Below, piece after piece: positions 46,435-57,965 of a stretch of 64,000 nucleotides of DNA (position 1 is its first letter; each line of letters starts with the position of its first letter). Position numbers and translations under genes: made by a program. Where the stretch lies: positions 152,699 to 216,698 of the forward strand of contig JAKZHN010000051.1 of the NCBI GenBank assembly GCA_037179335.1. Reading direction: 5' to 3'. The notes under the pieces were generated by a model, which saw nothing but the letters and a program-made list of their open reading frames with translations, had not been told where the DNA came from and ran no database searches. The DNA comes from Cyclaneusma minus (lineage: Eukaryota > Ascomycota > Leotiomycetes > Marthamycetales > Marthamycetaceae).

Positions 46435-48338
46435 ATGGATCTGCACTTTCCGGCAACCCGAGAAGACCTGTATCACATCCAGATGGACTTGAAACACGTC
46501 CAGAATGTGCAGATTCATCACTCCGATCGCTTAACTCGTCTAGAGAAACGCCAAGCAGATGATGCCGCTCTGAAGTCCGTTTGGAACTCCCCGTTCCCCA
46601 GCGTACTGAGTGGTACTCCTCAGACAGGTAAGCATTTCTGCCATGATGAACGGTAATCAGTTTATTAAATTGTGCAGGTCCTGTTCCGAACACGGCGACC
46701 GATATGTTCAATGACTTCGACGACGAACATGGCCATAATATACTGGGAAACCTGCAATTAGAGTCCGACGAGGAGCCTGTACGTCGAGGAGCTTCTCGTG
46801 CCAACAGCGTACGATTTGATGTCAGTGCAAGCCAAGGTGGTGGTTGGGCTCAAGCGTCAAGGAATTCCGGAGAATTCGGGCCTGTGAGGCCAAATAGTGG
46901 ATTTGGGGGCCATCCCATGACAGAACGAGCTCAGTCGCACAGATCCGATGGTAGGCACAGTTCTGCAGGCCATTCAATTCATTCTGGTCGCGCTAGCAGC
47001 CTAGGTCTGGATACAAACTTTCACATTGGGCCGCACGAAGACGATATCTTACAAGATGTGCCGGCGCCTCCACCAGGATTGTATATTCTAGGACCTGCTC
47101 CCTCCATTATCCGCTGCTGGCTATCCAACGACTTTTCCCACAATTCTCTTATCTTTGCTGTTGTCTGTCCGGGTTCCTACAAATCGCTTGTAGAGTACCA
47201 GTTGGTCAAGGAACTCGGCCTCCTTGATCATATCCAGAAGACTCCTCATGGTCGCAGTGAGATTCGCCTCCCGGTCTATCTTCCTGAAGCTGCCGTTACA
47301 AACCCTACATCAAGGCCCAACAGTCCAGCTCCGCAAGTTCCGTCTCTGACATGGACTTTCGAAGTTACGGGAGCGTCACAACGGTCAAGCCAAGACCGGC
47401 GAAAAGCCATCCGGATCTTCATGGGCAGCGATGTGCTGAGACTTCACAATGCAGATTTGTTATTATCCCAAAATATCATGACGATCTATGGCGATGATCA
47501 CCGAACCAAGCTGTCTATTCCTTTCGTCCGACCAGAGGATGACAGCATGTTCAGGAACCTCTGCATCACCAACCAGGTCCCGGAGCTCAAGGCCACTGCT
47601 GTGCCATTCACCCCGACGGACCAGCGAGCCATTATTGGCAGGTCTGATAGCCGCGATACTAAAGGTGCACTAAAAGACACTGCTGCTGCTGAGCATACAA
47701 AGGCCTCTAGCACTCCAGCGCAGAAGTCTTCCTCAGAAACCTCCCCTACCGAGGCAAACCACACACTTTCAGGACGTTCCAACAATGGAAGCACCCCCTC
47801 GAGCGAATACCCGCCCAATGAATCTGCGAACGGAGTCGAAAAAACCCAAGTCCGCGAATCCTCAGCTGGAAAAGCAGGCGAGACATCTCATTCTCGAGCC
47901 GCCAGCACAACCGGGTCCACCGAAACCTCCGATCGCCGCGACTCAACCAGCGGCATCTGGGGTCCATGGCGCCAAAACAATTCCACCACGCCCGCGGATT
48001 CCGGTGCATCTTCCAGCTATAACAAGCCATCTCGAGGCGGCGCAAAAGGCATGAAGGTCCTGAAGCCGAAGCTTCTTGCCACAGGACCAAGCCGATCGCC
48101 GTCGTCGGGAGCTCGCACGGGCGCTTCGTACGAACCGCCTGCACCGCGTTCGGCTGTTGAGGGTAAGGGTAGGAGTGGGACGGTGGGTGCAGATAGCGCT
48201 CCTGGTGGTGCTGGGGCGTTGAAGTGGGAGCCGAGGAGATCGCTATCTTCGAATCCGGTGGGGAGTGCGTCTGCGTTTGCGTGGATGAATTCACAGGGCG
48301 GGAAGGCGAAGTCTTCGGCGACTGCGGCTGGGGAGTAG
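46435..48338 (+). CDS. Conserved-looking fungal protein of unknown function
   Basis: Exons are 46435-46627 and 46678-48338, giving 617 residues. I do not recognise the family. Residues 1-65 look helical and coiled-coil-like (YHIQMDLKHVQNVQIHHSDR). Residues about 75-195 are low-complexity, rich in Ser, Gly and His. Residues about 200-385 form the only compact region, opening with PPPGLYILGPAPSIIRCWL and containing SLIFAVVCPGSYKSLVEYQL, LTWTFEVTG and FMGSDVLRLHNADLLLSQ. The alternation of hydrophobic strands and LGSD/MGSD-like motif resembles a retropepsin-like beta fold, which is only a guess. The C-terminal 230 residues are Ser/Thr/Pro-rich and disordered. Confidence 0.75.
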
Positions 48339-48984
48339 GTGACGGGAGTCGATGATAGCTGACTCCGGACATTATTTATGTACGAGCAATGGCATGCTTG
48401 GTTTGCGTCAGGCTGTCGACTGGGAATAGAGCTGTCTGGCTGGTTTGGCTGGGTGGTTTTCAGATAGCCCATGCTGTGGGAACACAATGCGATGAATTCA
48501 TCATACGAGATCCTTTGTGTCATGGTCTAGTTTAGTATCCAGGCCTGTCGCTTGGATCCCTCGAATTTAGGGGATTGCTGGCGAGCTCGGTTCCCAAGAG
48601 CTTCACCATCACTAGATCGGTGCTTCATCCGATATTTTAGTTCCCAGTTTGCAAACTGACGATCAATAATCCATAGCCCCCCGAAGTACAAAATCGCCTT
48701 TAGTAAATAGTAACAGCCCTCGTCGTCGTTGCAAAAATATCTTGTCAAGCTCCAATAAGGGTAGTTTCAGTTGTTGTAGGTCTGGGAGTTCCTCGGCTGG
48801 GCGGAGGGGTCGGAACATACCCCACTAGAGCTGCATACCATGGAGACTAAACATGAAGCAAAAGTTAACACACAGCTCTCGTTCAACAACACGTCTTGAT
48901 ACTGCTTTGCTGGTTCCCAAGGTTCCCACTAAGGTTCCCAAGGCTACAATGAGTAGGAGGGAAAGTCAAGCAAGTCAAGTCAAG
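48339..48984. other. Intergenic upstream of the isochorismatase-like gene
   Basis: No gene is supported. GGTTCCCA recurs three times at about 48914-48951. Confidence 0.5.
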
Positions 48985-50131
48985 ATGGGCGAAGGTTCGG
49001 GAAGAAGGATGAGTAAGTGGAGTCGTGGAAGCTACCTCTCTCGTGTGCCGCTTCGTACATGTGACAAAACAGCTGATCAGCTTTCGACAATAGACAGACC
49101 AGCTCTTTTGTACTCGCTCCTCACCTCCCCCAGCATCGTCGCTTCTAAAATTTCCACCACGCGTTCCATCCAAAAAGACTAACACATCCTCAGCGTCTGC
49201 GACATCCAAGAGAAATTCCGCAAAGCGATCTGGAACTACGACAAAGTGTACGAATTCTCACTCCGTCCCCATCCATCTATGAAAGACTCAAACCCCCCGG
49301 TCTATTATTCTTCTGATAAGCAGTCGGTAAAATTGCCAGAACTAAGGAATATCCCAGCATTGCTACCACGCAGAAGATGATCCGCGCTGCCGAGATTCTG
49401 GATATCCCCATCTTCGCAACGACCCAGAACCGCGCCAGATTGGGTGAGACATGCTCTGAATTGAATCTTGAAAATGCCATGGCGCATATCGACAAGACGA
49501 AATTCAGCATGTGGTTGGTGCGTCCCCATTTTCCTTCTCCCCATCATCACATTTCCCCTCCCACTTATTCCATCTCCTTCTCCCACTTCAACGTATCACT
49601 CACTCCCCTCCATTCCCATCCCAAAGCCAAGCACCCTTGCTCTAACAACCCCCATCAGCCACAAATCCAGAAATTCCTCCCCACCACCCAGCCCTCCTCC
49701 ATCGCCCTCGTCGGCATCGAATCCCACATCTGCATCACGCAAACCGCCCTCGACCTACTCTCGCACGGCCACACCGTATACATCCTAGCCGACGGAGTAA
49801 GTAGCTGCAACAAAGAAGAAATACCCGTTGCTTTAGATAGATTGAGGTGTGCTGGGGCGGTGGTGACGACGAGCGAGAGTTGGATCTATGAGGTTATGGG
49901 TGATGCTGGGATTGCCGAGTGAGTTGATTTTCTGTTTTGTTTTTCTGGGTTTGGGTTTTGAGTTGGGGGGTGAGAGGGGGGAAGGAAGGGGGATAAAATG
50001 GAAGGGGATAAAATGGATGATTCAGCGCTAACATGGTGTGACTGAATAGGTTCAAGGCTATTGCGGGGCTGGTTAAGGAGACGAGTGCTGGGACCACGGC
50101 GTCGTTGGAGGCGCTGTTGAGCAAGATGTGA
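48985..50131 (+). CDS. Isochorismatase-like cysteine hydrolase
   Basis: Exons are 48985-49012, 49094-49109 (16 nt), 49194-49247, 49358-49517, 49659-49918 and 50050-50131, giving 199 residues. They join to MGEGSGRRMNRPALFVCDIQ, then EKFRKAIWNYDKV, IATTQKMIRAAEIL, HIDKTKFSMWLPQI and VGIESHICITQTALDLL. The catalytic triad of the family is probably Asp18, the Lys of KTKFSM and the Cys of ESHIC. The group is related to human ISOC1/2; substrate is unknown, and true isochorismatase activity is unlikely for an eukaryotic cytosolic member. Two exons are very short, which makes this gene easy to mis-annotate. Confidence 0.87.
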
Positions 50132-52493
50132 AGGCAGTCGGGCGTGCGTAGGTCTATGGAGAGCCCCTGGGCATGTTTTTTGACAGTCAAATATTCATCC
50201 TCGTGCATTTTCCTGGGAGCTCAAGATCTCCTTACACGAACTATATACTAGCGGAAAGTCAAATCAAAGGGCTATCTAACGCATTTCAAATCATGTCAAC
50301 CGGATCTGATTTGAGCTCGCAACGCCAAAAATTAGTACCTTGGACAAAGGTAGTCCAGGGGCAAGAGGGGGAGGATCCTCCGATATGCAACAAAAGATAA
50401 CGCTGCGATTTCATCGCCTAACTCTTGCTATAATCATCGAGAGCTTTTACTGAGTCTGGGGATGAGAGATATGCTTGGGGGCGGTGCTTTGAATTCGACA
50501 GTTATTAGCAAAGGCGGTAGGAAATTCTTCTCGCGCCGCTGACATCTCTGTCGATAACCTCGAGCACCCCCGTCCCTAGAAATCGACACAGCTCTGGATG
50601 TTGCCGACAGGATGTATGAGGCGACTGAGTCTGAATGACTTTTTGTTTTGATGCTCATTCCGATGCTTCCACGAGGAGGAGGGAGACTACCCTTAGTAAG
50701 ATTGTTGCTTTCTGGGGTTGTGGGGGCAAATTGGGTTCGTTTTGGATGGTTCTGGATGCGGTGAGGAGCTGTTGGATGTGGCTTTGAGAAGGTGTGGGAG
50801 TTTGGGGCTGTAGGTGTAGGTTTTGGATGTGGGGAGTGGAAGAAGGATATTGGTTGTAAAACGGCCTCGCGGACTGGACGTTTGGGTCGGCCTGAGATGC
50901 GGCGATGGACGGTGGGAGTGTAGTGTGTAGTGTGTACTTTGGGAAGCAAATCTGATGTTCAAGAAGTTGAAGAACTTACAGGCGAAGGAGAATAACCGGA
51001 GTCAACCTGGAGTGATGGGTCATGAGTTCATAGTCTCACCTCGTTGGTCGCATATTAGTAACATGGTACTCCTCAAGTCCCTATGGGTACTGTACCCTGA
51101 TTCATCGTTCTGCAAAAGAGTGGACTGTTTGATGACTGGTGCGCTTCCCAATTGCTTGGTTGCTTAACTTCTAGTGTTCATTGACTTGCCCCTGATAACT
51201 TAGATAGCCTCTAATGGGTAATAACTCGGGTGATTGGGCCTACAGCTCTAGCCCCCCATAGAATCCGATTTGCGTTTTTTCTGATTTTCATTTGGACTCT
51301 CCACCTTCTGATTTGAAGATTTGGATGACAATGATGAGTGTTGTGAGGTATGGGACGGCAACGGCAGCTGGTGAACAAGAGGTTTGGCATCTTGGTGTCA
51401 GCGAGAGCGGCCGTCGTCATGGTGAATGATCTTCGGGGGGGTTCTCAAGTCGGAAGGCATTATGTGACGAGTTGGGCGAGGCGCTGACTCTCGCACTACT
51501 CTGTGGCCCTCTCGAGTCCGACCGGGACAAAGACTTGCAGGGAGGAACGGCTGGAACAGATCTTGAAGCGCAAAGAAAAGGAACGACGGAAAGCGGAAAG
51601 ACTAGATCTTTCTAGCTTTGGACAAACAGAAGCATCTCTTACACACCAGTCGTCAAGAAGCTTAGCAAAAGCATCATATGTCTGGCAGAGCAAGCAGGAC
51701 TCTGAATAAGCGCGTCGAGGCGGTTGTCGCAGCCTGAATCCCTAGTCTCAGCCGCACGTGCCCGGTGGGTGGGGCGCGCCAATAGGCGAGTGCAGGCCGT
51801 GCATTTTTCTTTATTTCTTTGCGCAACGCCGTCCGCTCCAGTCGCTTCCTTCCTCCAGCGTCTTCCCTCCGCCATCACCGTCTCCCTCCACCGCCACTAC
51901 GACTCTGTCCACGACACCTGTAAACAATCCGGCCGCTTGTTCCGAACCGAGACAAACACCAGCGCATCTACATCAATCAGCACTCTGCTCGCAGTTCGAG
52001 AGCCTCGCAGCACCTACGCTCCGCCACCGCATCGCTTTGCCAACTACTACACCCTACACAACTGCGCTCTGAGTCCGGGCTCGACCACGAGAGCCTCTAA
52101 TTCCGCCAGGAACCCGAATATCACAACGCCGACAGTCGGTCAAGTCACATACCGCGGAAAGCGTTTATGTATCTCACACCCAAGGCCAACGACCTCAGAC
52201 ACCAGCCGCCTCTCGAGCTGCAACCATTTCGCATACCGCGAAAGCCTTGTAGTCCCTACTTCAGTTCCAACGGATAATCGTCAATGATTACCCTCCGTCA
52301 ACCGCGTCTCCACATGTCCAGTTAAAGAGGTCCTACCTTGCTTCAGAAGTCGTCCTCGAACTCTCCTACCACGAACCTACGCCCCGCCACATCCATTCGT
52401 CGCATGTCCCTGTGTCGGCTTTTCTACCCGTCACAGTAACTCCACGATCCATATTACAAGCTTCATTACTCGCTTCCCGAAAGCTCAGCAGCC
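50132..52493. other. Gene-free 2.4 kb upstream of TIF5
   Basis: About 50640-50930 is strongly G/T-rich on the plus strand. At 51503-51709 a 68-codon frame has a basic helix (REERLEQILKRKEKERRK), but it lacks an ATG and convincing splice partners. From about 51820 to 52490 the sequence is C/T-rich, fitting a long 5' UTR of TIF5. Confidence 0.5.
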
Positions 52494-53825
52494 ATGGCTA
52501 CCGTCAACATCCGCCGCGATGTCAGCGACCCCTTCTACCGCTACAAGATGGAGCGCCTGCAGTCCAAGATCGAGGGCAAGGGCAACGGTATCAAAACCGT
52601 CATTGTCAACCTCAGCAGCGTCGCCCAGTCGCTCGCCCGCCCTGGTGCCTATGTCATCAAGTACTTCGGCTTCGAATTGGGTGCTCAGACCAACACGAAC
52701 CCAGCTGATGATCGCTGGATTATCAATGGTGCCCACGAGGCCTCCAAGCTCCAGGACTACCTGGATGGCTTTATCTCGCGCTTCGTGCTTTGCAAGAAGT
52801 GCAAGAACCCCGAGACCGATGTCCACATCAAGGACGGTCGTATCCTTCTTGACTGCAAGGCCTGCGGACAACGCTCCGAGGTCGACCCCCGCCTCAAGCT
52901 CAGCGGCTTCATCATCAAGAACCAGCCGAAGAAGGGCAAGAAAGACAAGGCCGACAGGAAGGCTGCTCGCAAGGCCAAGCAGAATGGCAGCACTGAGGAG
53001 AATGGCAATGGCAATGGCAAGGAAAGCCCAGGTGACAGCAACTCCGACAATGGATCCGGCGAGGCTGAAGATGTAGCTCTCGAGGCTGGCAGCGATGACG
53101 AATTCACCCGTCGTATCAGAAGTGAGGCCGACGAAATCGATGCCGCTGAGCCTAAAGAAGACGAATGGAAGATCGACATGTCTGCTGAGGCCGTCAAGGC
53201 TCGTCAGCAGCAGCTTCCCGACGATCTGAAGCAGAAGCTTGTCTTGGGTGATGACGAAGATGAGGATGGCGAAGGCGGTGGAAACACTGTCTACGACCAA
53301 CTTGGCAGCTGGATCGAGAACTCTGCTGAAGAGAAGGGTGGCATTGACAATGTCGAGGACATTGACATCTACGTCAAGGCCAAGGAACTTGGCATCGAGT
53401 CCAAGCACCGCACTGTGGCCTTGCTCGCTCAGACCCTCTTCAACGAGAACATCTTGGCTCAGATCCCCAAGCGCGCTGCTATGCTCAAGAAGGTAAAACA
53501 CTTGCTCCCTTTCCCGCAAGAATTCACGCTGACAGGATACTAGATGAACACTTCTGAGAAGCACGAGAAGGACCTCCTTGGCGGTACCGAGCGCTTGATC
53601 GGCACCCTTTCCAAGGACAACCCCGACATCATCAACCAAGTCGCCAAGATCCTCATGCTCTACTATAACGAGGACCTCGTCAGCGAGGAAGTCGTCACCA
53701 AGTGGGGCAGCCGCGCCAGCAAGAAATATACCGACATTGCCACCAGCAAGAAGGTGCGCAAGGCCGCTGCACCATTCTTGACCTGGCTCGCCGAGGCCGA
53801 GAGTGACGACGAGGACTCTGAGTAA
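52494..53825 (+). CDS. TIF5: Translation initiation factor eIF5
   Basis: GTPase-activating protein for eIF2 in the 43S preinitiation complex. Exons are 52494-53492 and 53544-53825, giving 426 residues. The N-terminal domain has DPFYRYKM, in which Arg16 corresponds to the catalytic arginine finger of yeast eIF5 (Arg15), and the C2-C2 zinc finger CKKC...CKAC (about 102-128). A Lys-rich then acidic linker (about 145-260) precedes the C-terminal W2 domain, which has the aromatic/acidic end PFLTWLAEAESDDEDSE. Codon use is strongly C-ending. Reading through the 51-nt intron would stop at its TAG acceptor. Confidence 0.97.
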
Positions 53826-54849
53826 GCGAACGACACACAGATTCGCTATTGAAACGACATGTCTGGGGTTACCTTGCGCGTGCACGTCTTTGCTTTGGCT
53901 GGTTGTTTTGCTTACTCGTTGAGTTGAGTTAATGCATGATCTGCTTTCAGTCTTCTCCAAATTGCTCTTGAAGGACTTCGTTTCTCTCCGCTTCTAGTAT
54001 TTGCTTTCTGGTCTCCTCTCACTTCGAGGGCTGCTGTTGATGTATATCATCAGTTGTCGTCGAAAGTAACTCTGCTGTTGCAATTAATTTGATTCTCCAC
54101 TCGCATCCTACTCTCTCAAAAAATGATCTCAAGTGCATGTGAATAGTGATGACATTGTTGATGCATGACCGTCGACTGGCTTTGAGCATTCAATGCCCCC
54201 TCTATCGCACACTCAAACTCTGCAGCCATCCGGTGGCGCCGACGTGATTCTCATTCGCAACCCAACTGTCCAAAACCATTCTGTACAGAACTTCGCAGTT
54301 GAAAAACAGATGTCCAGCTCTCCATGGGATGCCTCATACAGTTATGCGACCAAAATCCGACCCCCCCTCCAATAATCAGGAATATCCAATATCCATAGTG
54401 CTTGGGAGTATTCGCAATGATTTGGGAACATCCCCAGTAATTAGGAAAATATCCCCAGTGATTAAGGCTATTCTCAAAGCTTAAGAAGATTCCTCAAAAA
54501 CTGGGGATCTGGAATATTGGATAAACAGCTGACTACTGCCACAGGTCTGGATTCAGGCAGGGGGTGCGCAGTCGCAGAGTTTTGTCGTTCCACTGTAATG
54601 GCAAATAAGCGACATGTCATTGTCTTGAGAGTCGTAGTGGTTTAGTGGTCGGAGCATCTCTTATGCTCTATCGCGATCACGCGCCTCCGCCTTGGCTTGT
54701 AAGAGATATGGCAACCTCAGGTAAAAAGTCCCACAGTTCAGATTCGCACTTTTTTCCGCAATCCCTTTTTTTTCGGTGTTCAATTAGGTTCCTTTCTGAA
54801 CTCGGTGGTGCCTTATATGGGCAAAACATAACTGGTCATCGAACTCGCA
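53826..54849. other. Convergent intergenic region with short degenerate repeats
   Basis: At about 54370-54520 variants of AGTGATTAAGGCTATTCTC and AGTAATTAGGAAAATATCCC recur, matching the style at 11.8-13.0 and 37.5 kb. A tRNA-like box A and a T6 run are present at 54640-54765 but do not fold as a tRNA. Confidence 0.6.
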
Positions 54850-57800
54850 CTAAACACTCACAAGATCCACAAACCTCCACCCCTTCACCACCGGCGCCGG
54901 TTCGCAATCCCCCTGACCCATAACCTGCATCAGCAACCAAACTGCATCCCCATTAACCTGTTCAAAAACACTCCTCACATCCCCTCTCTTCACCACCTCC
55001 TCCCCCAAAACCTCCAGCGCCTCATCAAACATCCCATCCTCCACCCTCACATATCCCACCACAGCCATCACCAACCCCACCACCGCATCCCAAACTTTCA
55101 CCTTCTCACTAAAACCCCCCCTCTTCTCTTTCTTAGCATTCTCCTTCGTCTTCCGCACTAGTTTCATAATCTCGTTCCACTCTGTTCTTATGCGCGTGCT
55201 CATGAAATCCCCAGCACTGCGACAGAGAGAGGAAATTGCAGAACAGGCGGCTATTACGACGATGCTTTCGGGGTCGTAGAGACGTTGTAGGAGGACGGGC
55301 CAGATGTCGTTGACGAGGGGGAGGAAGGTGTCTTCGTTACTGGAAAGGAGGGTGCTAGAGGTGGAGAGGAGGTGGAGGAGACGCAGACGGAGAGTGGGAG
55401 AGGCGGAGGTGAGGTAGTGTTGTGTATACCTCGCAATAGTTTCAGTAATTTTATACGTTTTCGTGGGTGGAGGGGCGGGGGTGTCGATGTCCATTGGTTC
55501 GGGGGGTGCTTCTGCGTCTTCGGGGTTTTCGGGCAAGGACTCGTTGAGGAGCGTAGCGGCGGATTTCCAGGGTTCCTTTGGGAAGTCCTGGGGTGGGGAG
55601 CTCGGACGTTGCTGCTGGGTGGTGCGTTTGCGTTTCTCGATTAGGGAGATGACGGAGGATATGCTTGGTGGTTCAGGAGCGGATTTGCTGTGGTTGGGGG
55701 CTGGTTTGTTGTCGGTTATCTGGAGTTGTCCTGACTTGGCGCCTTCGTCGACTACTTCTGCTAGTACGGAAAAGAGCATTTCGACAAGGCGGGGGTAGCC
55801 GTGGAAGTTGTTCAGGGCGGCAAATATGGAGCCGACGACGTCGTCGAGGTAGGGGAGAAGGGGTGCTCCGGAGAGCCGGATCATCATTATTAGGACTTGG
55901 GGCGCTTGGGGGGAAATATCGAAGGTGTTGAGTTTTAGGGACACGGAGTTGACCATGTAGTCGACGTTGGAGACAATTAGGTCGCTGGCGGAGGCGTAGG
56001 AACAGGCACGGGATATGGTGTTTAGGGAGGTGATGGCGTGTTCGCGGAGGCGAGCGTTGGGGGAGCCGAGGTGCTCAACGACGGGGTAGAGGGAGTCGAC
56101 TAGGTCGGTGCGGAAAAGTGGTCCTAGGCTTTGGGCTGTGAAGGCGACTACTTCGAGGGACATTGCTTGCAGTCTCCAGTCGATCGATGGGTCTTCGGAG
56201 TCGGAGAGTAGCGAGACGGCAAATGAGTAGAGATCTCGCTTTACCTCGAGGATATTATCGGCTGAAGTTAGTTCAGCGTTAAGGAAAGGGACGAGTTCCG
56301 AAGAACTTGAATCTGCTGCTTTGAGGAGATGCAGGGAGAGCCACATTGCTGCGAGACGGGCATTTCCATCCCCGCCCTGTGCGTTGTCGAGCATCTCACT
56401 AGCCATCTTGATCTGGAAGCTTGTTGAGCCTATTGCTTTCAACGCCGTGACCAGATGTGTTCTGGTGTCCCTCTGACCCTCGTGATCTAGCAAGACCGGA
56501 GGAAATGCAACAGCACCTCCTGTCATATTTGACTGTATCAGACTCGTGACAGCGTTGGAGTCAATCGAGGTCTCAGTGATACGACTCGCTGGAGACTGCT
56601 CTAACAGTATCATAAGACTGTCTTTAAGGGAATCCATGAAAGTCGTATTCAGGATCTGCGAGTCAATCGCCAGGGACATCGACAGCTTGCGAGCTTTCGA
56701 TATCCGGAGCAAAGCATCTTGCTTTGCTCGCTCGTCGTTGGCTTGCATGACCCGGGGTAAACTCGTCATCCACTTGTACATCGTGTCGATGATAACTTGA
56801 CCTATCTCGGGATATATCGAGGCCAGGTCAGCCAAACTGGTTTCCCTGGCTTGGAAAAGACCGACAGGTTCGTCCTCGGTCTCGGACAGCGCGATTGCGG
56901 TTTCCACGAGTATTTGAGTGGAGTCCTGGAGCGACTTGTTGCATTCTTCTAAGAGTTTTAGACATAATGTTGAAAGTGCTTTTCGAACCTCTTCGCTTTC
57001 ATGTCGCTGAAGTCGAATCACACTGCCCAAGCCTAGTTTCACTTGGGCTGCTGCATTTTCCAGCCACGACTCATCCAATGCTTTGGATTTGTTGTCAGTT
57101 TTTGGCTTTTCTGCTAGACCTTTGGTCCAGATATCCCCAAGTGTCGTGGTGAGAATTTTTCCAAGTACACGCAGACCAGTGGTCAAGACTGCTCGCGTTC
57201 TCCGAGCTTTTGATGATATCTGTAGACACTTGACAAGTGCTGATACAGAGCCCGGCAGGAAAGTTGCTAGAACCTGTCTATCCTTGATACAGGACCAGGC
57301 GCTTTCGAGTGCCTGAAGTGCTTCGAGCTGTACCTCGTTGGAGGCTCCCTCGGTAACGCCGTCAATGATCACCGTGATGCAGTGTGCCAGGGCAGGCGTC
57401 GTTGTGTCATCTGTGAGCATGGCCGAAGCCTTTGGAGACCTCTCGACATCCTTGAAGAAAACATTCAGAGCGGCAAAAGCCTCTGCAATTAATTCCTCGG
57501 GCCGGGTGGCTGTCTGTCTTCCTTTTACACCAGGTGCATCTCCAGCCAAGAAGGTCAACAGAAAAAGGAGCTGCTTGGCCAACTCGGGAGTGATGGAGTT
57601 CTTCCATCCATACCCGAGGAGAAATTTGAGACATTTGATAGCTGCCTCGGTGAGGTAACTTGGCTGCTTCTCGCACTGCCGGAAGATATGGGAGATTGGG
57701 AAGAAAACATAGTCGGCCAATTTGTCATCAAAGGCCGCATCGTCATCTGAACGACAAGTCTGATTCAGAAGATTCAAAAGTCGGTCCAGGGACTCCTTTA

Positions 57801-57965
57801 CGGGTTTCGATTTGACGGTGCTGCCATCGTTTTGCAGAGCGAGCTGGCTAAGTTCGACACAACAAGGCTTGAGCTGTGACACGGTTAGAGATGGTTTTCA
57901 GAAGCAAGGTGAGGACGCACTTGTTGGAATATCAGATTCCTCCGGGCGCGCTGATCGATATCCAT
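54850..57965 (-). CDS. TTI1: TELO2-interacting protein 1 (Tti1), HEAT-repeat protein
   Basis: Subunit of the TTT (Tel2-Tti1-Tti2) cochaperone that matures PIKK kinases such as TOR, ATM and ATR. Exons are 57965-57921 and 57873-54850, giving 1022 residues, close to the family length. The first exon supplies MDIDQRARRNLIFQQ, joined in frame to LKPCCVELSQLAL by a 47-nt intron (GTGCGT...TCACAG). The rest is all-helical HEAT repeats, including FPISHIFRQ, ALQALESAWSCI and LRLRLLHLLSTSSTLL. The C-terminal conserved part ends in VVKGWRFVDLVSV. There is a Pro-rich low-complexity insert at about 770-830. Confidence 0.92.

Noticed and set aside
50434..50962. Pro/His-rich minus-strand frames of 89-171 codons
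   Set aside because: They reflect the G/T-rich composition of this stretch; no domain, no splice structure.
51503..51709. 68-codon frame with a basic, bZIP-like helix
   Set aside because: It has no ATG and no partner exon with matching phase and family pattern; probably chance.
51724..52287. 187-codon plus-strand frame upstream of TIF5
   Set aside because: Low-complexity Ser/Thr/Pro translation of a C/T-rich leader, and no ATG-led conserved frame.
54630..54765. tRNA-like signals: TGGTTTAGTGG (box A), AGTTCAGATTC (box B-like) and a T6 run on the plus strand
   Set aside because: No acceptor stem or T stem can be paired, and the box B match is poor; a cloverleaf cannot be drawn.
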